This document shows positions 8,397 to 17,386 of a stretch of 64,000 nucleotides of DNA, in pieces. Positions within the stretch are counted from its first letter, which is position 1, and each line of letters starts with the position of its first letter. The stretch is from the NCBI GenBank assembly GCA_965229335.1, contig OZ245874.1, positions 6,386,001 through 6,450,000 of the forward strand, written 5' to 3'. Under the pieces are notes generated by a model, which had not been told where the DNA came from, did not search any database, and saw nothing but the letters and a program-made list of their open reading frames with translations. Source of the DNA: JAFKFH01 sp017307375 (GTDB lineage Bacteria > Pseudomonadota > Alphaproteobacteria > Ferrovibrionales > Ferrovibrionaceae). The translations under genes and the position numbers were made by a program.

Positions 8397-10187
8397 CTAC
8401 CGCACCGTCAGCCGGATCGGGTCGACGAACGGCTTCTCGAACATGTTGAACATCTTGACCAGGTTCAGCGGGTTGCCCGAAACCTTCATGTCGCCACGGA
8501 CCATGGCGCCGGGAAAGCTGACACGGCCGAGCAGCACCTGGTCCAGCACCGTCTTGTCCAGGGTCAGGGTCATGTCCGGATTTTCCGGCACGCCCCTGCG
8601 GAACTCGGCGACGCCGCGGCGGATGGTCAGGCCGTAGGCTTCGCCGATATCGGGGAAGACCCAGCCGATCGCCATCGAGGTATCGAGCGTCTCTTCCGCC
8701 TTCAGCCGCGTCGTCAATCCCTCGACGAAGTTGGCCGCCGGCAGGGCCGCCACCGTGTCGGGCGAGGCGAAGACCTGCAGGATGCCCTGCTGCAGCGCGT
8801 CGATGTCGAGGTCGCCCGACAGTTCCAGCGCGCTCATCAGGTACCAGTTGCGCCAGTTGATGTTGATCTGGGCGTAGCCCAGTTCCCTGAAGGCGTTGGC
8901 CTTCAAGGCCCGGGCATCCTTGTCCTTCTGGTCGATGCGGATCAGGTAGGTCGCCAGTTCGGCAGCCCATTGGAACTCGCCCTTGTCATAGGCGGCGCGC
9001 GCGGCGGTCAGCACCTTGTCGCGCCCGCCCATCAGCGCAACATGGCGCCGGGCGCTTTCGACCGGAGGCACGGGGTCGAGCTTCAGCGGGTCGCCCTGGA
9101 ACCAGCCGAGATAGCCCTGATAGATCTGGCGGACCGAATGGCTGACGGTACCGTAGAACTCCTCCATCCAGGGCTTGGTGCCGCCGAGATGGGCGGGCAG
9201 CTTGACCACCTGGGCCAGTTCCTCGGGTGTCAGGCCCTTGTTCATGTAGCGGACGGTCTGATCGTGCACGAACTGGATGCCGTCGCGATAGACGGTCAGC
9301 ACGCGCTCGACCTCGGCCGCGCCCTCGACCGGCGGCCCGTGCTGCAGGCCCATCGCGTCGGCCTTGAAGCCGCGCAGGCGGTCGATCGACTTGAACCACT
9401 TGACCGGATCGCGATAGGTCGCGCCGCGCAGCGTATGGATGTTGGGGAAGGTATGGTCCTGGATCACCTCGGCCGACAGCAGGACCCGCTGGTCGGGCAG
9501 CCAGATGGCGATCTCGTCGGGTGCCTCCGACGGCACGTGCACCAGTTCCATGCGGATGCCGGCGACCGTCGTCTCCAGCCGGTCGCCGAAGGTTTCGGTC
9601 GGGGCGAGGAAAGAACCCTGCACGGCATGGCCGACATTCGGGCCGATGCCGCCGTTCATCCCCTCCATGTCGGCCGGGCCGAGCGCGGCGCCGAACGAAT
9701 AGGCCGAGCGCACGCCCAGGATCGGGCCGATCGTGCCGCCCTGGCGCTGCACGTTCTCCATCAGCGTGTCATGGGCGATGATGCGCACCCGCCCCGCCTT
9801 GACGTCGTCCTCGGTCGCGAAGGCTTTCGCCCCGTTGATATGGTCGACATGGTGGTGGGTGTAGACGATCGCCCTGACCGGCTTGTCGGTGATCTTGCGG
9901 AATTCGGCCAGCATCTCGCGCGCCCGGCCGACATCGAGGCCGGTATCGACGATGACGATGCCGTCCTGCCCCTCGATCATGATGATGTTGGCGAGGTCCC
10001 AGCCTACCGCGACATGGACCTGCTGGCCCAGCTTGTAGACCTTCTTGGCATAGAGGTCGCCATGCGCCTTGAGGGCGGGCTGGATCCGCGGCTTGACCGC
10101 GGGCAGCGGGGCCTGCTGCGCCTGCACCGGGCCCATGGCGACGAAGGCGGCCAGAACGGCCGTTGCAACGGCCTTGATCATTGTCAT
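8397..10187 (-). CDS. Alkyl-sulfatase, metallo-beta-lactamase fold (SdsA1-like)
   Basis: The 596-residue protein has a signal peptide (residues 1-23, cut near VQAQ), so it acts outside the cytoplasm. The metallo-beta-lactamase domain shows THHHVDHINGA with H111, H113, D115 and H116 as zinc ligands. A central alkyl-sulfatase dimerisation domain follows, and a C-terminal SCP2-like lipid-binding domain (about 480-596). This three-domain order is diagnostic of class III alkyl sulfatases that cleave dodecyl sulfate-type esters. AGGGAGG lies five bases before the ATG. The promoter contains a perfect palindrome, and the TetR gene lies directly upstream. Confidence 0.92.
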   Translation of the reverse strand: MTMIKAVATAVLAAFVAMGPVQAQQAPLPAVKPRIQPALKAHGDLYAKKVYKLGQQVHVAVGWDLANIIMIEGQDGIVIVDTGLDVGRAREMLAEFRKITDKPVRAIVYTHHHVDHINGAKAFATEDDVKAGRVRIIAHDTLMENVQRQGGTIGPILGVRSAYSFGAALGPADMEGMNGGIGPNVGHAVQGSFLAPTETFGDRLETTVAGIRMELVHVPSEAPDEIAIWLPDQRVLLSAEVIQDHTFPNIHTLRGATYRDPVKWFKSIDRLRGFKADAMGLQHGPPVEGAAEVERVLTVYRDGIQFVHDQTVRYMNKGLTPEELAQVVKLPAHLGGTKPWMEEFYGTVSHSVRQIYQGYLGWFQGDPLKLDPVPPVESARRHVALMGGRDKVLTAARAAYDKGEFQWAAELATYLIRIDQKDKDARALKANAFRELGYAQININWRNWYLMSALELSGDLDIDALQQGILQVFASPDTVAALPAANFVEGLTTRLKAEETLDTSMAIGWVFPDIGEAYGLTIRRGVAEFRRGVPENPDMTLTLDKTVLDQVLLGRVSFPGAMVRGDMKVSGNPLNLVKMFNMFEKPFVDPIRLTVR

Positions 10188-10209
10188 CGGGTTCCTCCCT
10201 GGTGGGAGG

Positions 10210-10238
10210 AGTATGTAGCCATATGGCTACGGAATCAA
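10210..10238 (-). promoter_or_regulatory. Sulfatase promoter with 16-bp palindromic operator
   Basis: On the minus strand TTGATT (10238-10233), a 17-base spacer and CATACT (10215-10210) form a sigma-70-type promoter. The spacer is almost entirely occupied by the perfect palindrome GTAGCCATATGGCTAC (10215-10230). A dyad in this position is the standard layout for repression. The TetR protein encoded 5 bases upstream is the obvious candidate ligand-responsive repressor. Confidence 0.7.
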
Positions 10239-10867
10239 TCCTTCGGCGGCGGCGCCGTCAACGTGCCGAGGATGCGGGCCACCAGCCCGATCAGCGGCGC
10301 CTGCTGCACCGGATCGGTGCCGCGCTCGTCCAGCCCGGAGACCGCGCGCAAGAAGGGTTCGAACACCATCCAGCCCAGACCGGTCGCCATGATCAGTGCC
10401 AGCACCTGGCGCTGATCGACACCGTCGGCCAGCCGGGATCGCCCGTCCGGGCTCGACAGCCAGCGCATCAGCCATTCGGCCGCCGGGAAATCCGACTGGA
10501 CCTCGTGAGGGTCCTGGCCGGCCAGCATCGCGCGGGCGAGCAGCCGCCAATAGGCCTCGCGCTTCTGCACGGCGGCCAGAACGCGCCCGAGCACCAGTTC
10601 CGGCGGTCCTGCCGGCAGGGCGGCCAGGTCGGCTTTCAGCCCGGCCAGCTGGGGTTCGGTCACGGCCTTCAGCAAGGCTTCCTTGGTACCGAAATGGCGA
10701 TGGACCAGGCCGTAATTGACCCCGGCCCGCTGTGCCACGGTGCGCAGCGAGACGGCGTCGGGTCCCAGCTCGGCGAACAGCTCGGTGCCGGCGGCGATCA
10801 ACGCCGCGCGCGCATCGACAGGGGCCCGCCGATCGCGGCCCGTCCGGCGCTCGGTCATCTCGGCCAT
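10235..10867 (-). CDS. TetR-family regulator, probable sulfatase repressor
   Basis: The 210-residue protein has the N-terminal TetR helix-turn-helix (AALIAAGTELFAELGPDAVS, then VNYGLVHRHFGTKEALLKAV) and a helical C-terminal ligand domain. The ATG at 10867 is four bases past the stop of the upstream gene; a second Met at 10858 is possible. It is third in a same-strand run of two unknown genes, tetR and sulfatase. The palindrome in the sulfatase promoter, directly after this gene, is its likely binding site. Confidence 0.85.
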   Translation of the reverse strand: MAEMTERRTGRDRRAPVDARAALIAAGTELFAELGPDAVSLRTVAQRAGVNYGLVHRHFGTKEALLKAVTEPQLAGLKADLAALPAGPPELVLGRVLAAVQKREAYWRLLARAMLAGQDPHEVQSDFPAAEWLMRWLSSPDGRSRLADGVDQRQVLALIMATGLGWMVFEPFLRAVSGLDERGTDPVQQAPLIGLVARILGTLTAPPPKD

Positions 10868-10871
10868 TCGG

Positions 10872-12326
10872 TCATGTCGACTCGTCGCCCGCCTTCTCGG
10901 CGATGGCGGCAAGGCCCAGGCGGCGCAGCTTCTCGGCAGCCTGCGGACCGGCCACCAGCTCCATCAGACGTACCGCCGAATTGACCTCGAGTTCGGCCGC
11001 GCCGCGGCCGGCGCCGCGCACGTCGGTGAAGGACAGGCCGTCCAGCATCGCCTGCGTCGACTGCTCGATATCCCGGCTGATCGCGGCGACCTTCTGCTCC
11101 AGTTCGCGGCGCATGCCGATATCCTCGGCGAAGACGAGGCACTGGCGCAAGGCCCGGGCGCGATTCTCGCCGGCCAGCTGCAGCTTGATCGCCATTTCCT
11201 CGTCGGCGTCCGAGGCGGTGCCGTTCATCCGCCGGCGGGCAGTCATGCCGTCGACGATGCCGGAAACCACCACGTCGTTCGCCTCGGCGACGACGCCCTC
11301 GTTGACCATCTGCTTCAGCTTGTCCTTGGCGCCGGAAAAGCTCGACCGCACCTGGCGCGCCGCGTCGCCGCCGATCGTCTCCTCGAAGCGTGCGAGCCTC
11401 TTCGACAGATCGGCGCCGAGCCGGGCGATGTTCTGGTCGGACAGCGCCTCGTCGCCGAACTTGTCCTGGCCGGCAATGCGTTCGGCCATCAACCCCATCG
11501 CCTGGGCCAGCGTGACCTGGGTGAAGGTGCCGACGCTTTCGCGCTGGAAGCCGGATTCCAGTGCGCCGAGATCGTTGGCCAGGCGGACCAGGCTGAACGG
11601 ATCCTTGAGGCGGGAAAGGGCCAGCATGATCAGATAGGCGGGCTTGCCACGGCGCGATTCGGCCAGCGCCACCAGCATGGCCTTGAAGGCGTTGGCCTGG
11701 TCGTCGCGCAGGATGTCGAGCGGCTTGGGCGCCAGCAATTCACCAACCGCCATCGCCTGGTCGGCGATTTCCAGCACGCCGTGCATGTCGATCAGTTCGT
11801 AATAGACATTGTGGCCGAGCTGGCGGATCAGCGCGGCGCGCTGCTCGCGGCTGCGCTCGGCCCGGTCCAGCACACCGCCCAGGACGTCGGCGGCGAAAGG
11901 CCAGAAGGTCGCCCCCAGCGTCATCATCCGCGGATCGTCGGTGAAGGCATCGCCGGTCGGCTGGGCCTGGGCGGCGATCGCGGCCGCCTCCTTGCGATAA
12001 CGCTCGGCCGGGGCCTCGGCCGTGAAAAGTTCCCATATCGGCTTGATCGCCGACCGGGCAATGCGGCCGCGCACCTTGTCGCCGGTCGGGTTGACGTCCA
12101 GCAGATCCTCGAACGGCCGGCAGAACAGCCGCTGCGGCGTCAACAGCCGCATCGGCCGGTCGCGGCGCAGCCGCGGCCGGATCATCGCCAGCGCCGCCTC
12201 GGCGAATTCGCCGCCCTTGGGCACACCGCGCACGCCCTCGAGCGTCAGGGCCAGCTTGGCCACCTTCTCGGCCGGCAGGGTGAAGAGATTGGCGCCGATC
12301 TCGCGAAGCTGTTCCTCGATGCTCAT
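10872..12326 (-). CDS. Unknown protein (484 aa), mainly helical
   Basis: I do not recognise this family. The sequence is soluble, helical and rich in Ala, Leu, Arg and Glu, with no signal peptide, membrane helix or nucleotide-binding motif. Recognisable phrases include RPRLRRDRPMRLLTPQRLF near residue 50, a region about inhibition-like helices DQAMAVGELLAPKPLDIL, and a C-terminal acidic-basic helical tail (residues about 350-484). The ATGA overlap with the gene upstream (start 12326, stop 12323) shows tight translational coupling, so the two products probably work together. Confidence 0.75.
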   Translation of the reverse strand: MSIEEQLREIGANLFTLPAEKVAKLALTLEGVRGVPKGGEFAEAALAMIRPRLRRDRPMRLLTPQRLFCRPFEDLLDVNPTGDKVRGRIARSAIKPIWELFTAEAPAERYRKEAAAIAAQAQPTGDAFTDDPRMMTLGATFWPFAADVLGGVLDRAERSREQRAALIRQLGHNVYYELIDMHGVLEIADQAMAVGELLAPKPLDILRDDQANAFKAMLVALAESRRGKPAYLIMLALSRLKDPFSLVRLANDLGALESGFQRESVGTFTQVTLAQAMGLMAERIAGQDKFGDEALSDQNIARLGADLSKRLARFEETIGGDAARQVRSSFSGAKDKLKQMVNEGVVAEANDVVVSGIVDGMTARRRMNGTASDADEEMAIKLQLAGENRARALRQCLVFAEDIGMRRELEQKVAAISRDIEQSTQAMLDGLSFTDVRGAGRGAAELEVNSAVRLMELVAGPQAAEKLRRLGLAAIAEKAGDEST

Positions 12327-13435
12327 GACACCGTGCTCTGCTTCATCCGCTCCAGCCGCATGATCAGATCGACGTCGTAGGCACCGGACTGCCAGCCCTG
12401 CAGCGCCTTGGCATATTTGGCGGCCGCGCCCTCGGCGACGCTGCGGAACTGGCCGAGCTGGTTGGGGAATTCCTTTTCCGGCATCATCGGTACCAGGCGA
12501 TGCATCTCGGCCAGCGCCACGTAGCGCTCGGCCCTTTCGCGCCCCTCGGCGTCGCGCCACAGCGCCAGGATGAATTCCCAGCCGTCGAGGGTCCAGGCCG
12601 CGCGTTCGGCCTGCAGGCCGATGTCGTCCCGCGCCTTCTTCCAGTTGCGCAGGGCCATCGGGATGCCACCCGCCAGCGCGTCGAGCTGGTCGCAGACGGT
12701 CTTGAAGGCGTCCAGCGTGAACGAGAGCACGCGATGGCAATAGAGTGCCATGGCACGCGCTTCCGACAGATCCTTCTCGGCGAAGGCGGCGAGCTGCGCG
12801 TCCATCACGGCCAGTTCATGCGCCAGCCGGCGCAGCCGGGCGGGCCGCGGCTGTTCCGGGGCGCCAAGCGGGCCGGCGATGCGTGCCCAATCCTCAAGCT
12901 CGGCATAGAGCGCATTGGGCGGACGCCCGAAGCGGCGCGCGACGCCCTCGATCGCCGTCTTGGCCTTGAGGCGGCCTTCCGCCGACGTCAGATCCGAGAT
13001 CGAAAGCCCCGAGCGCTCGCCCACCTGGTCGCACGCCGCCTTGACCAGCAGGAAGGTCATCAGCAGCCGGTCGTTCTCCTCCTCGGCCAGGAAATGGCGG
13101 GCGCTGCGCGCCGCCTCCGGCCCGGCGAGGCCGGAGGCCGCCACCTTCATCGCGGCAAGGCGCACGCTGGCGGGGCTGGCCTCGGCCCCGGCGCCGATCG
13201 CGTCGTGCAGCGCCCGATCATGTACCGTCATGCTGGTGAACACTTCCGGCAGGTCGCGCCAGCGGATCGCATAGGTGCCCTTGGCCCCGGCAAAGGCCGG
13301 GATCATCAGCTCGAACTGCTTGCGGTCGTCGATGCGCACCCGCGCCTGGGCCAGCAGCGGCGTGGTGAAGGGAACCGCCGCGCCGCGTTCGGTGAAACGC
13401 GATGGCAGGAATTCGCTGCCGGCAAGCTTGGGCAT
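12323..13435 (-). CDS. Unknown protein (about 370 aa), partner of the next gene
   Basis: No known domain is evident. The product is a helical soluble protein without signal or membrane segments; its middle (about 60-250) is strongly alpha-helical and the C-terminal third is Trp-rich (AAWTLDGWEFILALW, LQGWQSGAYDV). The ATG at 13435 lies 14 bases from the best ribosome-like site GGGGAAG; a TTG at 13447, three bases from that site, would add four residues. The gene heads a run on the minus strand leading into the second unknown gene, tetR and the alkyl-sulfatase. Confidence 0.72.
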   Translation of the reverse strand: MPKLAGSEFLPSRFTERGAAVPFTTPLLAQARVRIDDRKQFELMIPAFAGAKGTYAIRWRDLPEVFTSMTVHDRALHDAIGAGAEASPASVRLAAMKVAASGLAGPEAARSARHFLAEEENDRLLMTFLLVKAACDQVGERSGLSISDLTSAEGRLKAKTAIEGVARRFGRPPNALYAELEDWARIAGPLGAPEQPRPARLRRLAHELAVMDAQLAAFAEKDLSEARAMALYCHRVLSFTLDAFKTVCDQLDALAGGIPMALRNWKKARDDIGLQAERAAWTLDGWEFILALWRDAEGRERAERYVALAEMHRLVPMMPEKEFPNQLGQFRSVAEGAAAKYAKALQGWQSGAYDVDLIMRLERMKQSTVS

Positions 13436-13566
13436 CGATTGCGACAAGGACTTCCCCGGTGGTCACGTCGGAGCGGAGACCTAGATCACTAGCAAAACCA
13501 GCGCCCGCTTCATAGCCTTACAATGGCGAAATTCCTACGAAGGTACAATCTCGCCGCCGATCCCGG

Positions 13567-15378
13567 TCATTCGCCGGCCGGCAGCGCGGCCTGCGCGGCG
13601 GCCTGGCCGGTCGGATCGCTTTCGAACAGGCTGCGCAACTGCTCGCTGGCCTCCTGGGCGCTCTGCACCAGCGCCGCCTCGTCGGCATGGGCGGCATGCT
13701 GGCTGAGCAGCATCGCCTCGTCATGCTGGCGGAAGGTGGCGATCGTATGGGCGGCTTCCTGGGCCGGGAACCCCAGGCCCTGCAGCAGGTCTTCGGTCAA
13801 TTCCAGGCTGGAGGCGAAGGTTTCGCGCACGACATGGGTGACGCCGAGGTCGAGCAGGCGGAAGGCATGCTGGCGGTTGCGCACCCGCGCATAGATCGGC
13901 AGGTCGGGAAAATTGCGCCGCACCACCTCGGCGCACAGGACCGACGCCTCGGGATCGTCGATCGCCAGCACGAAGGCCCGCGCCTCGCCGATTTCCGCCG
14001 AACGCAGGATGTCCAGCCGCGTGGCATCGCCGTAATAGACCTTGTTGCCGAAGCGGCGGACGAAGTCGACCTGGGTCGCCGACACCTCGATCGCGGTGAA
14101 CGGGATGCTGCGGGCCCGCAACGTCCGCGAGACGATCTGGCCGAATCGGCCGAAACCGGCGATGACCACCGGCTGGGCGGGGGTTTCGATCGTGTCGAAG
14201 CGCGGCCCGTCACCGGGGGGCGACAGCCAGCGGTCGAGGAACCGGCGGTTGAACTGGTGGACCAGCGGGGTCGCGGCCATCGACAGGGTCACCGCGACGA
14301 TCAGATAGTCGGCGATCAGGTCGGTCATCGCCCCCTCGCGCGCGGCGACGTCATAGAGGACGAAGGCGAATTCGCCGCCCTGCGGCAGCACGAAGGCCAT
14401 GGCCCGGGCGGCCCGGGCGTCGAGACCGGCGCCGTAGCGACCCAGCAGGTAGATGATGACGATCTTGACGGCCATGAAGCCGGCCGTCAGCCCGAGGATC
14501 AGCCCCGGGCTTTCGACCAGCAGCGGCAGATAGGCAGCCATGCCGACCGCCATGAAGAACAGGCCGAGCATGACCCCCTTGAACGGCTCGATATCGGCCT
14601 GCAACTCGTGCCGGTATTCCGAATCGGCCAGCAGGACGCCGGCGAGGAAGGCGCCCAGCGACATCGACAGCCCGACCGCCTCCATCAGCGCGGCGGTGCC
14701 GAGCACGATGAACAGGGCCGTGATGACGAACAGTTCGTGGTTGCGGGTCTCGGCCACGATCCGCAGGAAGTGGCGCACGACCTGACGGCCGAGCAGAATC
14801 ACCAGCATGATGGCGGCGATCGCCCGGCCGGCATCGAGCAGCATGTCGCCGAGCGGGCCGGACTTCGCCTCGACCCCCATCAGCGGGATCAGCGCCATCG
14901 CCGGTATCACGGCGATATCCTGGAACAGCAGGATGGCGAAGGACGAGCGCCCGTGCGCCGCCGAGATCTCGCCGCTTTCGCCCAGGATCGGCAGCACGAA
15001 GGCCGTCGACGACAGGGCGAGGCCGAGACCGGCGATGCCCGACGCCGCCGGGTTGAAGCCGAGCGACCAGCCGATCAGGCCAAACACCGCCGTCGTGCCG
15101 ACGACCTGCAGCCCGCCCAGCCCGAAGACCTGCCGGCGCATCACCCACAGCCGCTGCGGCTTCAGTTCCAGCCCGATGATGAACAGCAGCATGACCACGC
15201 CGAATTCGGCGACATGCAGCACCGCGGAGGGATCGCCGATCAGTTTCAAGCCATGTGGCCCCATCGCCATGCCGGCAACGAGATAGCCCAGGACGGCGCC
15301 AAAGCCGAACCGGCTGGACAGCCGGACGGCGACGATGGCGGCAAAAAGCATGATGGCGATGGCGGCAAGCGTAGGCAT
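13567..15378 (-). CDS. Kef-type (CPA2) K+/H+ antiporter with TrkA-N domain
   Basis: The 603-residue protein has twelve to thirteen membrane segments of the CPA2 Na+/H+-exchanger fold (residues about 1-385), including the KefC-like regulatory loop HELQADIEPFKG, followed by a Rossmann TrkA-N (RCK) domain with VVIAGFGRFGQIV at about residue 400. It would be an inner-membrane potassium/proton antiporter gated by nucleotide or glutathione ligands, as in E. coli KefB/KefC. The start at 15378 is the first ATG in good family register. It is transcribed divergently from a glutathione S-transferase gene, 64 bases apart. Confidence 0.9.
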   Translation of the reverse strand: MPTLAAIAIMLFAAIVAVRLSSRFGFGAVLGYLVAGMAMGPHGLKLIGDPSAVLHVAEFGVVMLLFIIGLELKPQRLWVMRRQVFGLGGLQVVGTTAVFGLIGWSLGFNPAASGIAGLGLALSSTAFVLPILGESGEISAAHGRSSFAILLFQDIAVIPAMALIPLMGVEAKSGPLGDMLLDAGRAIAAIMLVILLGRQVVRHFLRIVAETRNHELFVITALFIVLGTAALMEAVGLSMSLGAFLAGVLLADSEYRHELQADIEPFKGVMLGLFFMAVGMAAYLPLLVESPGLILGLTAGFMAVKIVIIYLLGRYGAGLDARAARAMAFVLPQGGEFAFVLYDVAAREGAMTDLIADYLIVAVTLSMAATPLVHQFNRRFLDRWLSPPGDGPRFDTIETPAQPVVIAGFGRFGQIVSRTLRARSIPFTAIEVSATQVDFVRRFGNKVYYGDATRLDILRSAEIGEARAFVLAIDDPEASVLCAEVVRRNFPDLPIYARVRNRQHAFRLLDLGVTHVVRETFASSLELTEDLLQGLGFPAQEAAHTIATFRQHDEAMLLSQHAAHADEAALVQSAQEASEQLRSLFESDPTGQAAAQAALPAGE

Positions 15379-15442
15379 CGATCCGGACTCTGTCAGCGAC
15401 TCGGGCTTTCCACAAACTATCTGTTGGGATAGCTTCGGATCG

Positions 15443-16111
15443 ATGCGCAAACTATACCATATTTGGCTTTGCCCCTATTCGCGGAAGGTGCGGCTGGCGC
15501 TGCGCGAGATGGGTCTCGACTTCGACCTGGAGATCGAGAAGTTCTGGGAGCGGCGCGACGAATTCCTCGGGCTGAACCCGACCGGCCAGGTGCCGGTGCT
15601 GATCGAGGAGGACGGGCTGGTCCTCTGTGAAAGCCAGGCGATCTGCGAATTCATCGACGAGGTCCACCAGAAGCGTTCGCTGATCGGCTTCGACCCCGGC
15701 GCGCGGGCCGAGACGCGTCGGCTGGTGGCCTGGTTCGACCTGAAGTTCGCCCATGAGGTCACGCTGCCGCTGGTCTACGAAAAGCTGTTCAAGCGCTTCA
15801 TGGGGTTGGGCGGGCCCGATTCGGCGGTGATCCGCCAGGCTCAGCACGCCCTGCGCGACCATCTCGGCTATCTCGGCTGGCTGTCGGAGCGCCGGACCTG
15901 GCTTGCCGGCGCCGATTTCGGCCTGGCGGACCTGACTGCGGCCGCGCATCTGTCCAGCCTGGATTACATGAACGACATTCCCTGGGACGATTTCGAGGCC
16001 GCCAAGGACTGGTACATGCGGCTGAAATCGCGGCCGTCGTTCCGCCCGCTGCTGGCCGAACACGTCCCCGGCCTGCCAGCCCCCAAGCATTATGCGGTGC
16101 TCGATTTCTGA
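15443..16111 (+). CDS. Glutathione S-transferase family protein
   Basis: The 222-residue protein has a thioredoxin-like N-terminal domain with the active-site motif LCPYSRKVRL (C10 and S13), the cis-Pro segment GQVPVLIEEDG and the GSH-gamma-glutamyl contact LCESQAICEFID, then an all-helical C-terminal domain (about 90-222). These are the hallmarks of a bacterial GST. It shares a 64-bp promoter region with the divergent Kef antiporter. Since Kef proteins are gated by glutathione adducts, a GST that makes such adducts is a sensible partner; this is inference. Confidence 0.88.
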   Translation: MRKLYHIWLCPYSRKVRLALREMGLDFDLEIEKFWERRDEFLGLNPTGQVPVLIEEDGLVLCESQAICEFIDEVHQKRSLIGFDPGARAETRRLVAWFDLKFAHEVTLPLVYEKLFKRFMGLGGPDSAVIRQAQHALRDHLGYLGWLSERRTWLAGADFGLADLTAAAHLSSLDYMNDIPWDDFEAAKDWYMRLKSRPSFRPLLAEHVPGLPAPKHYAVLDF

Positions 16112-16127
16112 ACCCTCGATTTAGGGC

Positions 16128-16156
16128 TTGCAGGTCGAAAAGTTCTGGGGTATTTC
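16128..16156 (+). promoter_or_regulatory. tRNA-Ala promoter
   Basis: TTGCAG, a 17-base spacer and TATTTC lie 20 bases upstream of the tRNA gene, giving a start near 16164. The -35/-10 geometry is that of a housekeeping promoter. Confidence 0.55.
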
Positions 16157-16176
16157 CCCCGCCTGTCCGGTTCGGC

Positions 16177-16252
16177 GGGGCCGTAGCTCAGCTGGGAGAG
16201 CGCCTCGTTCGCAATGAGGAGGTCAGCGGTTCGATCCCGCTCGGCTCCACCA
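16177..16252 (+). tRNA. tRNA-Ala (CGC)
   Basis: A complete 76-base cloverleaf is present. The acceptor arms are GGGGCCG/CGGCTCC, the D-arm GCTCAGCTGGGAGAGC is canonical, the anticodon stem encloses the loop TTCGCAA with anticodon CGC, and the T-loop is TTCGATC. The CCA end is encoded. Confidence 0.97.
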
Positions 16253-16369
16253 ATCCGCCGCCGGACAGTTTCCTTCCATCCCCGATGTCACAGCTTTGTC
16301 GCAGCCGCCCCGGCGCGGCCCGCACTACCGTGCCCGGCGTTTACCATCGGTCAGTCGGGAGTACCGGGC

Positions 16370-16513
16370 ATGGACGAGAAACTGAAGGGGACGCCGTTTC
16401 CGCTGCAGATCAGGCCGCGGCGGCGCACCGGCAACGGTGCCTGGGGCATCGGGCTGGTCCTGGTCGTGGTGCTCGGCGTCGGCGTGCTGGCCACCATCAG
16501 CTATTTCAGCTAG
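16370..16513 (+). CDS. Small single-pass membrane protein (47 aa)
   Basis: The 47-residue frame starts at an ATG with GGGA about ten bases upstream. It has a basic N-terminal half (RPRRR) and one strong membrane helix, GIGLVLVVVLGVGVLATI, at the C-terminus. No family is recognised. Its stop at 16513 overlaps the 3' end of the converging hemolysin-III gene by eight bases. Confidence 0.5.
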   Translation: MDEKLKGTPFPLQIRPRRRTGNGAWGIGLVLVVVLGVGVLATISYFS

Positions 16514-17150
16514 CGGCCAGCACCACGCCGTTCAGCACCGCGACGTAGTGGCAGCCGGCCCCGGCCAGCACAAAGCCGTGCCAGATGGCGTTCTGGAACT
16601 TCAGGCTGCGCCAGACGTGGAAGATCACGCCGACGGAATAGAGCACGCCGCCGGCGGCGATGAGAACCAGCGGCGCCGGGCCGAGCGCGTCGAGCATCGG
16701 CCGGAAGGCGATGACCCCGATCCAGCCGAGGGCCAGGTAGACGGCAATCGACAGCCGCTCGAACCGCCCGGGCAGGAACAGCTTGATCGCCATGCCGGCC
16801 AGTGCCACCGCCCAGACGACGGCGACGAGGCCGTAGCCCCAGGCCCCGCCGAGGCGGCCCAATGTGAACGGAGTGTAGGTTCCGGCGATCAGCAGGAAGA
16901 TCGCCGCATGGTCGAACCGCCGGGCAAGCGCCTTGCGCGGCGATGGCGGCGTCAGGTGATAGAAAGCCGAGCAGCCCAGCATCGCCATCAGCGCGATCGC
17001 GTAGATCACGACCGCGACGACGGCCGGCGCCGCCCCCAAGGCGACGGCCAGCCCGACCAGGATCAGGGCAGCGACCAGGCCGGCCGTAACCCCGACCCGA
17101 TGCATCCAGAGGTCGGCCAGCAGTTCTGACGGACTGTCTTCACGTTCCAT
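16506..17150 (-). CDS. Hemolysin III / YqfA family membrane protein (PAQR-like)
   Basis: The 214-residue, seven-helix protein shows the PAQR/HlyIII conserved positions: CSAFYHL in helix 2, FDHAAIFLLIAGTYTPF in the next helix pair and IWHGFVLAGAGCHY near the end. These Ser, Asp and His residues form the family's zinc-dependent ceramidase-like site. Despite the name, many bacterial members appear to affect membrane homeostasis rather than haemolysis. Confidence 0.9.
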   Translation of the reverse strand: MEREDSPSELLADLWMHRVGVTAGLVAALILVGLAVALGAAPAVVAVVIYAIALMAMLGCSAFYHLTPPSPRKALARRFDHAAIFLLIAGTYTPFTLGRLGGAWGYGLVAVVWAVALAGMAIKLFLPGRFERLSIAVYLALGWIGVIAFRPMLDALGPAPLVLIAAGGVLYSVGVIFHVWRSLKFQNAIWHGFVLAGAGCHYVAVLNGVVLAAS

Positions 17151-17206
17151 GGCAACTCCCTGTCACGCCGAACCGGGACAAAGCGATCAGCGGCACCGGC
17201 GGCGGC

Positions 17207-17386
17207 TCACCCGCCCGTCGCCCAGGCATAGAGTGCGGCAAGCATCGCCGCGACGAAGCAGCCCAGCCCGACATTGCGCAACGGCCGGCGCCAGCGCGCC
17301 AGGGCCGGCAGCGCCGCCGGGAGGATCAGCAGCACCATGGCGAAACCCGCCAGCAGGCGAACCGTTTCGTAGGTGGTCAGGGTCAT
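17207..17386 (-). CDS. Small two-helix membrane protein (59 aa)
   Basis: A 59-residue frame begins MTLTTYETVRLLAGF and encodes two membrane helices (about 10-30 and 40-56) joined by a basic turn RWRRPLRN. It is preceded by an excellent ribosome site, AGGAGG, about seven bases before the ATG, and by TATAGT as a possible -10. The organisation supports a real gene, although no family is recognised. It lies between the hemolysin-III and HAD genes on the same strand. Confidence 0.7.
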   Translation of the reverse strand: MTLTTYETVRLLAGFAMVLLILPAALPALARWRRPLRNVGLGCFVAAMLAALYAWATGG

